A model generated the notes under the pieces. The model saw only the letters and a program-made list of their open reading frames with translations. It ran no database searches and had not been told where the DNA came from. Made by a program: the position numbers and the translations under genes. A stretch of DNA of 64,000 nt, taken from an uncultured Eubacteriales bacterium (GTDB taxonomy: Bacteria; Bacillota; Clostridia; Oscillospirales; Oscillospiraceae). Shown one piece after another: positions 8,932 through 16,551 of this stretch; position 1 is the stretch's first letter, and each line of letters starts with the position of its first letter. The DNA lies in NCBI GenBank assembly GCA_900540545.1, contig UQGJ01000006.1, positions 1 to 64,000 of the forward strand, in the 5' to 3' direction.

Positions 8932-9747
8932 ATGCCCGAAGAGAATCAGGTCGGCGCGCTCATCGCCGAGCTGCGGAAAGAGCAGGGCCTGACCCAAAAG
9001 CAGTTGGCCGAACAGTTGGGCGTCACCGACAAGGCGGTCTCCAAATGGGAGCGGGGGGCCGGCTACCCCGACATCACCCTCCTGTCCAAGCTGGCCGCCG
9101 CGCTGCACATCTCCACGGGGGAGCTGCTGAACGGCGTCCGCGAGCCCCACCCCGCCCCCGCCCCGGAGCCGGAGCGGACCGTGGAGACCGCCCTGCACTA
9201 CGCCGACAAGGTCTCCCAGCGCCGCCGCATCAGCCTGACCCGGCTGGCGCTGTGCATCCTCACCGTCTCCTGCGCCCTGGCCGCGGGCATCTGCGCCATC
9301 TGCGATTTCAGCCTGAACGGGCAATTCACGTGGCTGGTCTACCCGGCCAGCTCCATCCTCTTCGGCTGGCTGGTGGCCGCCCCCGCCCTCTACTTCAAGC
9401 ACCAGCGGTTTTTGATGTCCCTGTGCTCCACCAGCCTCTTTCTCCTGCCCTTTCTCTACGTCCTCTCCCTGGGCACCGGCGGCTGGTTCTTTCCCCTGGG
9501 CCTTCCCATCACCCTGGCCGCCCTGGCCTTTGTGTGGCTGGTGACCCTGGCCTGGTTTGGCTCCAAAGGGGGCAAGCTCTTTACCGCCGGGGCGGCGTTC
9601 CTGCTCATCCCCCTGCTGAACCTCTCCATAGACCTGGCCGTCTGGCGCTACACCGCCCAGCGCCAGACGAACGTCTGGGACGGCGTCACCGCCGTGGTCT
9701 GCATCATCGCCGGCGTCCTGCTCCTGGCCCGAAGCCGCCGGCGCTGA
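8932..9747 (+). CDS. XRE-family transcriptional regulator with a membrane domain
   Basis: 271 aa from the ATG at 8932 after GGAAAGGAAG; the longer open frame is not coding. Residues 5-60 form an HTH_3 domain (LRKEQGLTQKQLAEQLGVTD with a KAVSKWERG recognition helix). A Pro-rich linker follows, then about five hydrophobic helices (about 100-265). Regulators of this build are frequent in Clostridia and are thought to couple DNA binding to a membrane state; the signal and targets are unknown. The MATE gene downstream is a possible target because its leader looks regulated, but that is only proximity. Confidence 0.85.
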   Translation: MPEENQVGALIAELRKEQGLTQKQLAEQLGVTDKAVSKWERGAGYPDITLLSKLAAALHISTGELLNGVREPHPAPAPEPERTVETALHYADKVSQRRRISLTRLALCILTVSCALAAGICAICDFSLNGQFTWLVYPASSILFGWLVAAPALYFKHQRFLMSLCSTSLFLLPFLYVLSLGTGGWFFPLGLPITLAALAFVWLVTLAWFGSKGGKLFTAGAAFLLIPLLNLSIDLAVWRYTAQRQTNVWDGVTAVVCIIAGVLLLARSRRR

Positions 9748-9774
9748 CCCTTTGACCGCCCCTACAAAAAACAT

Positions 9775-9803
9775 TTGAAATTTTTTGATTCTCCCGCTAT
9801 AAT
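9775..9803 (+). promoter_or_regulatory. sigma-A promoter of the MATE transporter transcript
   Basis: TTGAAA (9775-9780), 17-bp spacer, TATAAT (9798-9803). It lies upstream of two intrinsic terminators that precede the transporter gene. Confidence 0.75.
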
Positions 9804-9812
9804 GAATCTGCA

Positions 9813-9861
9813 ACGAGTGGCTGACAGCGTAAATCCAGTTGTCAGCCACCCGTTCTTTTTT
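9813..9861 (+). terminator. first leader terminator of the MATE gene
   Basis: Perfect 10-bp stem (9817-9826 with 9840-9849), extendable by three pairs at the base, then TTCTTTTTT. It starts only about 7 nt after the expected transcription start and can also end transcripts of the upstream XRE gene. Confidence 0.8.
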
Positions 9862-9862
9862 A

Positions 9863-9895
9863 AGCGTGTGGCTGCGTGCAGCCGCGCGCTTTTTT
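9863..9895 (+). terminator. second leader terminator of the MATE gene
   Basis: A 12-bp stem with two G-U pairs (9863-9874 with 9879-9890), 4-nt loop and six T. It stands directly before the ribosome binding site of the MATE gene, the arrangement expected of an attenuator. Confidence 0.75.
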
Positions 9896-9919
9896 GCATC
9901 AAAAGGAGGTCAACATCCC

Positions 9920-11338
9920 ATGCAGAAGTCCAATTCCTTTCTGGAGACCGAACCCATCCCCGCCCTGATGGGGCGCTATGCCCTGCCCTGTATCATCTCC
10001 CTGCTGGTCGCCGCTCTCTACAATATCGTAGACCAGATTTTCATCGCCAACGCCAGCTACCTTGGTTCCTACGGCAACGCCGCCAACACAGTGGTTTTTC
10101 CGCTCACGGTGGTGGCCCTGGCCGTTGCCGTGATGATTGGGGACGGCTGCTGCGCCTTTGTCAGCTTGAGCCTGGGGGCCAACGAGAGGGAGCACGCCCA
10201 CCGCAGCATTGGCAACGCCATCCTGCTCTGCGTCACCGGTGGTCTCCTCCTCACGGCCCTCTACCTTCTCTTTCAGGACCAACTCCTCACCCTCTTCGGC
10301 GGCCGGGTCAACGAGGAGACCTTCCGCCAGTCCAAAGAATACTTTTTCTATATCACCCTGGGCCTCCCCTTCTACATGTTCGGCCAGGCCATGAACCCCA
10401 TTATCCGCTCTGACGGCAGCCCCAGATTCGCCATGCTCTCCACCCTGGCCGGGGCGGTGGTAAACCTCGTCCTGGACCCCCTCTTTATCTTCGTCTTCCG
10501 ATGGGGCATGATGGGGGCCGCCGTGGCCACGGTGCTGGGACAGCTCCTGACCGCCGCCCTGGCCGTGTGGTATCTCCGCCACATGAAGGCCGTGGCGCTG
10601 GAAACAAGCAGCTTCCGTCTCCACGGCGGTCTGATGAAACGCTATCTTCCCCTGGGCATCTGCAGCTTTTTGTCTCAAATCTCCCTGGTAGCGGCCATGG
10701 CGGCCATCAACAACATGATCCAGACCTACGGCGCGCTGGACCCCATCTTTGGGCAGGCCCAGTACGCCCAGATCCCCATGGCCGTGGTGGGCATCGTGAT
10801 GAAGTTCTTCCAAATCGTCATCTCCATCGCGGTGGGCATGGCGGCGGGGTGCATCCCCATCGTAGGCTATAACATGGGGGCAGGGCGGCAGGACCGGGCC
10901 CGGCAGCTCTTTACTCTCCTGCTGGTCCTGGAGGGCGCCGTGGGGGCGGTAGCCCTGGTCGTGGCGGAGTGCTTCCCCGGCCAACTGATCGCGCTCTTCG
11001 GCGCGGCCAACGAGAGCGTCCACTACACCCAGTTCGCCGTCCGTGCTTTCCGGGTCTACCTCTGCATGATGATACCGGCCTGCGTCAACAAGGCCACCTT
11101 CATCTATCTCCAGTCCCTGGGCAAAGCCCTGACCTCCACCCTGCTGTCCATGGTCCGGGAGGTGGTGTTCGGCGTGGGCTTCGCCCTTCTGCTGCCCCGG
11201 TTTTTCGGACTGGACGGCGTTCTCTACTCCATGCCTGTGTCGGACGTGCTGACCTTCCTCCTCTCCGCCGCCGTCATCCTCTACACCTACCGGCGGCTGG
11301 GCGGTCCGGCCCAAGGCGGGGTCCCCGCCGCCGGATAA
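9920..11338 (+). CDS. MATE-family multidrug/cation efflux transporter
   Basis: 472 aa from the ATG at 9920, which follows a perfect AAAAGGAGGT (9901-9910). Twelve hydrophobic segments in two MatE halves are visible. The opening ALMGRYALPCIISLLVAALYN and the IVDQIFIA motif are typical of the MepA/DinF-like branch in Clostridia. Such proteins export drugs or metabolites using Na+ or H+ gradients; the substrate is unknown. Expression is probably set by the two leader terminators. A second, separate MATE gene lies at 43867. The gene ends at a strong convergent terminator. Confidence 0.92.
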   Translation: MQKSNSFLETEPIPALMGRYALPCIISLLVAALYNIVDQIFIANASYLGSYGNAANTVVFPLTVVALAVAVMIGDGCCAFVSLSLGANEREHAHRSIGNAILLCVTGGLLLTALYLLFQDQLLTLFGGRVNEETFRQSKEYFFYITLGLPFYMFGQAMNPIIRSDGSPRFAMLSTLAGAVVNLVLDPLFIFVFRWGMMGAAVATVLGQLLTAALAVWYLRHMKAVALETSSFRLHGGLMKRYLPLGICSFLSQISLVAAMAAINNMIQTYGALDPIFGQAQYAQIPMAVVGIVMKFFQIVISIAVGMAAGCIPIVGYNMGAGRQDRARQLFTLLLVLEGAVGAVALVVAECFPGQLIALFGAANESVHYTQFAVRAFRVYLCMMIPACVNKATFIYLQSLGKALTSTLLSMVREVVFGVGFALLLPRFFGLDGVLYSMPVSDVLTFLLSAAVILYTYRRLGGPAQGGVPAAG

Positions 11339-11353
11339 CGGGTCCAAACCACA

Positions 11354-11391
11354 AAAAGCGGCCCTTCGGCGTGTGCCGAAGGGCCGCTTTT
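11354..11391. terminator. bidirectional terminator between the MATE and ArAE genes
   Basis: Perfect 17-bp stem (11354-11370 with 11375-11391), GTGT loop, A-tract on the left and T-tract on the right. It serves both convergent genes. Confidence 0.9.
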
Positions 11392-11921
11392 CAGGATTCT
11401 TCCGTCTGCTCCCGGTGGTCGGGCAGGAGCCGGTTGACTAAGATGGCGATGACCACGCCGACGGCCGTCTCCATCATCCGGGTCACGGCGTAGAGATACC
11501 GCTCCGGCCCGGAGTGGTTGAACAGGATGACGCACAGCACCACCGCGCCGATGGAGCAGGCCGCGGGCCGTCCAATCAGGTTGCACAGCCAAATCACCGC
11601 CACGGTGCCCGCCCCCAGCATGAGGGCCAGGAACCAGGGGTGGGACAGCAGTGTGTCCGTGGTGAGGACCAGCAGGCCCACGCAGCCGCCGATGGCAGTG
11701 CCGATGAGACGGGAGACGCCTTGGTGGACCGTCTTGCCCACTGAGCTCTGCATACAGATCACGGCGGCGATACAGGCATAAAAAGCCCCGCCCTGACCGG
11801 CCAGGACCGCGTAGACCCGGGGCAGCCAGAGCTGAAAGGGCACAAATATCAGGTAGGACAGCACCACCGCCACCGCCGTCTTGATGGTACGCATCCCCAC
11901 CTTGGGCAGCCTGCGCTCCAT
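11391..11921 (-). CDS. ArAE/FUSC-like (DUF939-type) membrane protein
   Basis: 176 aa with four to five hydrophobic helices in the half-size layout of aromatic-acid exporter family proteins (IKTAVAVVLSYLIF at the start, VNRLLP at the end). The cytoplasmic domain of full-length family members is absent. Transport of aromatic or other organic acids is a family-level guess. It begins 6 bp after ybaB and so is the third gene of dnaX-ybaB-this gene, the place where recR usually stands. The start is weakly supported: no good ribosome binding site precedes 11921, and an internal ATG at 11894 is an alternative. Confidence 0.75.
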   Translation of the reverse strand: MERRLPKVGMRTIKTAVAVVLSYLIFVPFQLWLPRVYAVLAGQGGAFYACIAAVICMQSSVGKTVHQGVSRLIGTAIGGCVGLLVLTTDTLLSHPWFLALMLGAGTVAVIWLCNLIGRPAACSIGAVVLCVILFNHSGPERYLYAVTRMMETAVGVVIAILVNRLLPDHREQTEES

Positions 11922-11927
11922 GGCCGC

Positions 11928-12275
11928 TTAGAAGGGCAGGTTCAAACCCGCGGTGAGCTGGCCCATGGTGGAGGCCGCGTCGGCAGAGGCCGTGCGCATG
12001 GCCTCGTTCACCGCCGCCACGATCATGTCCTGGAGCATCTCCACGTCCTCGGGGTCCACAGCCTCGGGCTCGATGACCAGCCCCTTCAGCTCATGCTTGC
12101 CGGTGACGGTGGCCGAGACCACGCCGCCGCCCGCCTGGGCGGTGTACTCCTTCTCCTCCAGCTCGGCCTGCATCTTCTGCATGTCCTGCTGCATCTTCTG
12201 GGCCTGCTTGATCATGTTCATGTTGATGCCGCCGCCCATGCCGCCCATCCCGCGGCTGCCGAATCCCTTTGCCAT
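11928..12275 (-). CDS. ybaB: YbaB/EbfC family nucleoid-associated protein
   Basis: 115 aa from the ATG at 12275, set 8 nt after GGAG; a GTG at 12284 is also in frame. After a Gly/Met-rich lead (MAKGFGSRGMGGMGG) comes the coiled helix NMIKQAQKMQQDMQKMQAEL, then the beta region with VTGKHELKGLVIEP and an NEAMRTAS helix, all standard for this DNA-binding dimer. The dnaX-ybaB order is conserved across bacteria. Its ribosome binding site lies inside the end of dnaX, implying coupled translation. Confidence 0.95.
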   Translation of the reverse strand: MAKGFGSRGMGGMGGGINMNMIKQAQKMQQDMQKMQAELEEKEYTAQAGGGVVSATVTGKHELKGLVIEPEAVDPEDVEMLQDMIVAAVNEAMRTASADAASTMGQLTAGLNLPF

Positions 12276-12280
12276 ACGGC

Positions 12281-13981
12281 TCACTCCTTCACGGTAAAGT
12301 TGTCCAACTGGCTCCCGAAGGCCAGCAAGTCATCCAGCTTGTCATGCTCTGGGGCGTCTTGGGTTTCCGCCGCAGGGCGGCCCACCTTGACGGCGCACCG
12401 CACCGGGGCGCCCAAGCGGGCGCCGGCCATGCCGGCGATGGTGTCCAGCACCCCCTGAGCGGAGATGGCGGCCTTCACCAAATCGTCCTCCGCCCACAGG
12501 GTCAGCACCCCGCCCTCGCAGGTCCCCCGGACCATATCGGGCTTGCTGAGGAAGGTGTACGCCTTCCGGCTCACCTTGTCTTTCAAACCCGCCCGCACCG
12601 ACTCCCAGACGTTTCCCGCAGCCCCAGCCGGGACCGGCGCGGGCGCGGGGGCCGCCTCCTCCTGGGCGGGGGCCGTCTCCGTCTGAGGCGTCGTTGCGGC
12701 GGTGGGCGGTGCGGACGGTGCCTCCCAGGGGGGCGTATCCGCCGCCGGGGGCGGGGTCTCGCTGACAGGTGGTTTTGCTTTCGTACTCTCAGCTTGTGCC
12801 GGTTTGGCGGCCACAGGCTGAGCTATCAGGGGCACCCCCGCAGAGAGCTGGGCCTCCACCCGGTCCAGCCGGGCGCACAGGCCCGCGGCGCTGTCGTCCA
12901 GCCGCTCGTCGCACAGGCGGATGAGGCACAGCTCGGCGTCAGTGCGGCGGTTGCTGCTCCGGGGCAGGTCGGCCAGGGCGGCCTGGAGGGTCCCCAGCAG
13001 CCAGGTCAGCCGGGGGGCGGTGAGCTTTTCGGACAGGCCCCGCAGGGTGGCCTCGTCGTAGCCGCCGTTGAGCAGGGCCGCGCCGGAGCGGGGGGCCGTC
13101 TTACGGATCAGCAGGTCCCGGGCCAGGGCAGACAGCTCCCCCAGGATGGCGGAGACGTCCCGTCCCCCGCTGTAAAGCCGGGCCACGTCGTTCAGCGCGG
13201 CGTCGGCGTCGTGGTCGGCCACGTGGTCCATGAGTTTGGCGGTCTCCAGGTTCCCGGCCAGGCCCAGGGCGTCCAACACCTGCTGTTCGCCGATGGCCCC
13301 GCCCGGGACGGCGCACTGGTCCAGCAGACTCAATGCATCCCGCAGGCCGCCGTCGGCCAGCCGGGAGAGGAGCACGGCCCCCTCGTCGGTGAGGTCGATG
13401 CCCTCCTGCCCCGCCACATAGCGCATCCGCTGGGCGATGTCGCCGGGAAGGATGCGCTGGAAGGCGAACTGCTGGCACCGGGACTTGATGGTGGCGGGCA
13501 CCTTGTGCAGCTCGGTGGTGGCCAGGATGAACATGAGGTGCTCCGGCGGCTCCTCCAAAATCTTCAGCAGGGCGTTGAAGGCCGCGGTGGAGAGCATGTG
13601 GACCTCGTCCACGATGTAGACCCGCTTGCGGACGGCGGCGGGGGTGTAGATGGCCTCGTCCCGGAGGGCGCGGACCTGGTCCACGCCGTTGTTGGAGGCG
13701 GCGTCCAGCTCCAGCACGTCCAGGATGGAGCCGTTTTCAATGCCCCGGCAGGCGTCGCACTCGTTGCAGGGGTTGCCATCCACCGGGTGTTCGCAGTTCA
13801 CGGCCCGGGCCAGTATCTTGGCGCAGGAGGTTTTGCCGGTACCCCGGGTGCCGGTGAACAGATAAGCGTGGGACAGGCGGCCGGTGGCCACCTGCCGTTT
13901 CAGCGTATCGGTGATATGGGACTGGCCCACTACGTCGTCAAAGGTCCGGGGCCGCCATTTCCGATAGAGCGCCTGGTACAA
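12281..13981 (-). CDS. dnaX: DNA polymerase III subunit gamma/tau
   Basis: 566 aa, starting at a TTG (13981) after GAGGTG: the protein opens with (M)YQALYRKWRPRTFDDVVGQ, the invariant DnaX start. Walker A is GTRGTGKTS; four zinc-binding cysteines lie in CEHPVDGNPCNECDAC; Walker B is DEVHML; the sensor-1 region is present. About 350-470 is a Pro/Ala-rich linker, and a tau-like C-terminal domain follows. It is the clamp-loader ATPase of the replisome. It sits between the SRP RNA gene and ybaB, as in many Firmicutes. The frame is open upstream of the TTG but has no homologous residues there. Confidence 0.95.
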   Translation of the reverse strand: MYQALYRKWRPRTFDDVVGQSHITDTLKRQVATGRLSHAYLFTGTRGTGKTSCAKILARAVNCEHPVDGNPCNECDACRGIENGSILDVLELDAASNNGVDQVRALRDEAIYTPAAVRKRVYIVDEVHMLSTAAFNALLKILEEPPEHLMFILATTELHKVPATIKSRCQQFAFQRILPGDIAQRMRYVAGQEGIDLTDEGAVLLSRLADGGLRDALSLLDQCAVPGGAIGEQQVLDALGLAGNLETAKLMDHVADHDADAALNDVARLYSGGRDVSAILGELSALARDLLIRKTAPRSGAALLNGGYDEATLRGLSEKLTAPRLTWLLGTLQAALADLPRSSNRRTDAELCLIRLCDERLDDSAAGLCARLDRVEAQLSAGVPLIAQPVAAKPAQAESTKAKPPVSETPPPAADTPPWEAPSAPPTAATTPQTETAPAQEEAAPAPAPVPAGAAGNVWESVRAGLKDKVSRKAYTFLSKPDMVRGTCEGGVLTLWAEDDLVKAAISAQGVLDTIAGMAGARLGAPVRCAVKVGRPAAETQDAPEHDKLDDLLAFGSQLDNFTVKE

Positions 13982-14002
13982 TCCAATCACCTCATCACAA
14001 GT

Positions 14003-14030
14003 AAAAAGGGGCGCGGAAACCCGTGCCCCT
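14003..14030 (-). terminator. terminator after the SRP RNA gene, before dnaX
   Basis: On the minus strand a 9-bp stem (14029-14021 with 14016-14008) is followed by five U (14007-14003). It probably ends the SRP RNA transcript, about 25 nt before the dnaX start. Confidence 0.7.
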
Positions 14031-14116
14031 GCCGTTCCTTCCGGCGAAAAACAAGACCGCACACCGGCCTTTGAATACTCCACTATGCCCGTGACCCAGG
14101 CAGTTTGCTCAAGAAC

Positions 14117-14323
14117 GGCCGCCCCGCGGCACACGGGAGGATCCGCTTAGTGCTGCTCGGTTCCCCGCCTGACACGGTTCACGGGTTCCCGTTGCGCGGG
14201 ACCGATCTCTCATCGCCACTTACCTGGGGCAGACGGCACAGTGAAGCTCCGGGGGCCGGGATTCATCCCTGCTGTAGCGGGTTGCAGGTACAGGGCACCG
14301 CTATCTCCCCAACTAGTGCGGCC
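14117..14323 (-). ncRNA. ffs: signal recognition particle RNA (large bacterial type)
   Basis: On the minus strand the Alu-domain consensus is present (TGGGGAGATAGCGGTGCCCT followed by GTACCTGCAACCCGCT). The S-domain apical hairpin reads GTCAGG-CGG-GGAA-CCG-AGCAGC near 14180-14155, with the GGAA tetraloop and asymmetric AGCAGC loop that bind Ffh. The ends pair as GGCC/GGCC. At about 207 nt it is shorter than the roughly 270-nt B. subtilis scRNA. It has its own promoter (14372-14400) and lies upstream of dnaX as in other Firmicutes. The exact mature ends are estimated. Confidence 0.93.
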
Positions 14324-14371
14324 TTGTTTCACGCCGGGCCGGAACCGGCCCGGTGAAAACCGGTGTTGGTT

Positions 14372-14400
14372 ATTGTACTACATCCCGGCCAAATTATCAA
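14372..14400 (-). promoter_or_regulatory. promoter of the SRP RNA gene
   Basis: TTGATA (14400-14395), 17-bp spacer, TACAAT (14377-14372). A perfect 9-bp inverted repeat (14334-14342 with 14345-14353) lies between this promoter and the RNA 5' end and may be a processing hairpin. Confidence 0.7.
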
Positions 14401-14420
14401 TCCCGCATTTTTGGATTTTC

Positions 14421-15692
14421 TCACCTGGCCCGCTCCCCGCGCTTCAGGAACCGGGTCTCGAACTCCTCCACGGGCATGGGCCGGTAAAAGACGAAGCCCT
14501 GGATGAGCTCGCACCCCTGCTCCCGCAGGAAGTCCACGTAGCCCTGGCTCTCCACCCCCTCGGCCACCACCGTCATGCCCAGCCGGTGGGCGGTCTCGAT
14601 GATGGTGCTCAACACCACCCGCTCCCGCTGGTTCCGCTCGTCCTTAAAGAGGGAGCGGTCGATTTTCAGCACGGAGATGCCCTCGGTGGTCAGCACTTCA
14701 AAATTAGAAAAGCCGCTGCCGAAATCGTCTAGGGCGCAGGAGAAGCCGAAGGCCCGGATCTCGTCCACCACCTGCTTCACCCGGTCCACCTTGTTCAGCA
14801 CGCTGCCCTCCAGCAGCTCGAACTGGATGCAGTCTTTGGGGGTCTGATAGAGCGCGTAGGCCCGCTCATAGTCCTGGAAGAAATAGCGGTAGTTGAATGC
14901 GCAACTGGACAGGTTCACGCTGATCTGGATTTTCTTCCCGTAGGTCTCGAGCCAGTGGTTGATGGACTTGCAGACCTCTTCAAAGATATAGACGTCCACA
15001 TCCTCGATGAGGCCGTTCTCCTCCAGCCCCGGCAGAAAATCCTCCAGCGGTATCATGCCCCGTACCGGGTCGATCCAGCGGACCAGGGCCTCCGCCCGGG
15101 TCACCTCGCCCGTCTTGACGTCCACCTTGGGCTGGAGGTAGAGCTTGAACTCCCCGTGGTCTAGGGCGGGCTTGATGGTCTGCCGCAGGTCGAAATAGCG
15201 CAGATTCGGGTCGTGGTAGGTCTCACCGTAGACCTCGAAGTGGGAGTTGCGGAAGTCCCGCTCCGGGCACTCGGTCCGGCACACGTCGGCGTTGTACTGC
15301 GCCGTGCGGAAGTCCACGGGCTCCGCCGGCAGATGGTACAGGCCCATACCGCAGAACACCTTGCCGTGAAAGCGCGGGTCCGGCATATCCCGAATGGTAC
15401 GGTTGAGCCCGATGATATATTGAAAGGTCTCCTCGTAATCCCTTGGACGGCGGACCAGGAGGTTGAAGTAGTTCAGATGGACCTGGGCCAGATACTCCCC
15501 CGGCTGGAGCCAATTCTCGATGGTCTCGTAGACCAGCGAGATGAGCTCATCCCCCACCACCCGACCGAACAGCCGGTTGAAGGTCCGAAACCGCTTGATT
15601 TTCAGGCTGATAAAGGTATACTCCCCGCGCTCCTCCGGCGTCAGGGCGTTGTACCGCTCCATCAGCCACGCCTCGCCGTGCATCTCCGCCAC
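14421..15692 (-). CDS. c-di-GMP phosphodiesterase (degenerate GGDEF plus EAL)
   Basis: 423 aa from a GTG at 15692 behind GAAGGTGG; an ATG at 15683 and a TTG at 15722 are alternatives, the latter almost at the transcription start. About 25-165 is a GGDEF-like fold whose active loop is lost (LAQVHLNYF in place of GGDEF). The C-terminal EAL domain (about 170-420) keeps its metal and catalytic residues: AEALVRW, VNLSS, FELLE, DDFGSG, LKIDRS, AEGVES and QGFVFYRP. It should therefore hydrolyse c-di-GMP. No membrane helix is seen. It may oppose the cyclase at 2108. It has its own promoter. Confidence 0.9.
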   Translation of the reverse strand: MAEMHGEAWLMERYNALTPEERGEYTFISLKIKRFRTFNRLFGRVVGDELISLVYETIENWLQPGEYLAQVHLNYFNLLVRRPRDYEETFQYIIGLNRTIRDMPDPRFHGKVFCGMGLYHLPAEPVDFRTAQYNADVCRTECPERDFRNSHFEVYGETYHDPNLRYFDLRQTIKPALDHGEFKLYLQPKVDVKTGEVTRAEALVRWIDPVRGMIPLEDFLPGLEENGLIEDVDVYIFEEVCKSINHWLETYGKKIQISVNLSSCAFNYRYFFQDYERAYALYQTPKDCIQFELLEGSVLNKVDRVKQVVDEIRAFGFSCALDDFGSGFSNFEVLTTEGISVLKIDRSLFKDERNQRERVVLSTIIETAHRLGMTVVAEGVESQGYVDFLREQGCELIQGFVFYRPMPVEEFETRFLKRGERAR

Positions 15693-15731
15693 GCGTCCAC
15701 CTTCTCTCTCGTCTTGGGACAACCTGGTTTC

Positions 15732-15760
15732 ATTATAGCGGATAACATAAAAAATGACAA
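15732..15760 (-). promoter_or_regulatory. sigma-A promoter of the EAL gene
   Basis: TTGTCA (15760-15755), 17-bp spacer, TATAAT (15737-15732), a near-consensus promoter. Confidence 0.8.
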
Positions 15761-15807
15761 TAAAAATGTGTTTTATGGGTCATTCCCGCTCGGGGGATGT
15801 TCTTCAA

Positions 15808-15850
15808 CGAAAAGGGACCGAAGTACCACAGCGGCGCTCCGGTTCCCTTC
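15808..15850 (-). terminator. probable terminator after kdpE
   Basis: On the minus strand AAGGGAACCGGA pairs with TTCGGTCCCTT across a 15-nt loop with one bulge, followed by TTT. It lies just after the kdpE stop codon. Confidence 0.55.
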
Positions 15851-15852
15851 GC

Positions 15853-16551
15853 TTACTGCCGAATCATGCGGTAGCCCACGCCGATATGGGTCTGGATGTA
15901 CTGGGGATGAGCGGGGTCGGCCTCCAGCTTCTTGCGCAAGGTGGCCATGAACACCCGCAGGGACGGGGTGTCCGAGGCCGCCGGGCTGCCCCATATCTCG
16001 TTGAGGATAAAGTTGTGGGTCAGCACCTTCCCGGTGTTCTTGGACAGCAGGCACAACAGCTTGTACTCAATGGGGGTCAGGTGGATCTCCACGCCGTCCC
16101 GGTAGACGCAGCCCGCGGCATAGTCGATTTTCAGCCCGCCGTTTTCGTAGGTGCTAGCCTCCTCGCTGGTCTTTTGGCTGTCGTAGCGCACCCGGCGCAG
16201 GGCCACCCGCAGGCGTGCCAGCAGCTCGTCTACGGAGAAGGGCTTGGTGAGATAGTCGTCGGCCCCCGCGTCCAGGGCGGCCACTTTGTCCGAGTCCTCA
16301 CTGCGAGCCGAGACCACGATGATAGGCAGATTGCTCCACGCCCGGACCTTTTTGATGATCTCCACCCCGTCCATATCCGGCAGGCCCAAATCCAGCAGCA
16401 TCACGTCCGGCCGGTAGGAAAGGGCGTCCATGACAGCGCCCGCCCCGGTGCGGGCCCGGTGGTACTGGTAATTCTGGGTCTCCAGGGTCGTGGCAATCAG
16501 ATTCCCCACGGCCACGTCGTCCTCCACCACTAATATCTGCGGCTTATTCAT
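15853..16551 (-). CDS. kdpE: potassium response regulator KdpE
   Basis: 232 aa OmpR/PhoB-type regulator. The receiver domain (1-120) has the acidic pocket VEDD, the phospho-acceptor Asp in MLLDLGLPDMDG, and the KPF switch lysine. The winged-helix DNA-binding domain (about 135-230) ends VGYRMIRQ. It overlaps kdpD by 8 bp and is co-transcribed with it. It should activate kdpFABC in low potassium or osmotic stress; tandem repeats at four promoters in this window fit a PhoB-family head-to-tail dimer. Confidence 0.95.
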   Translation of the reverse strand: MNKPQILVVEDDVAVGNLIATTLETQNYQYHRARTGAGAVMDALSYRPDVMLLDLGLPDMDGVEIIKKVRAWSNLPIIVVSARSEDSDKVAALDAGADDYLTKPFSVDELLARLRVALRRVRYDSQKTSEEASTYENGGLKIDYAAGCVYRDGVEIHLTPIEYKLLCLLSKNTGKVLTHNFILNEIWGSPAASDTPSLRVFMATLRKKLEADPAHPQYIQTHIGVGYRMIRQ

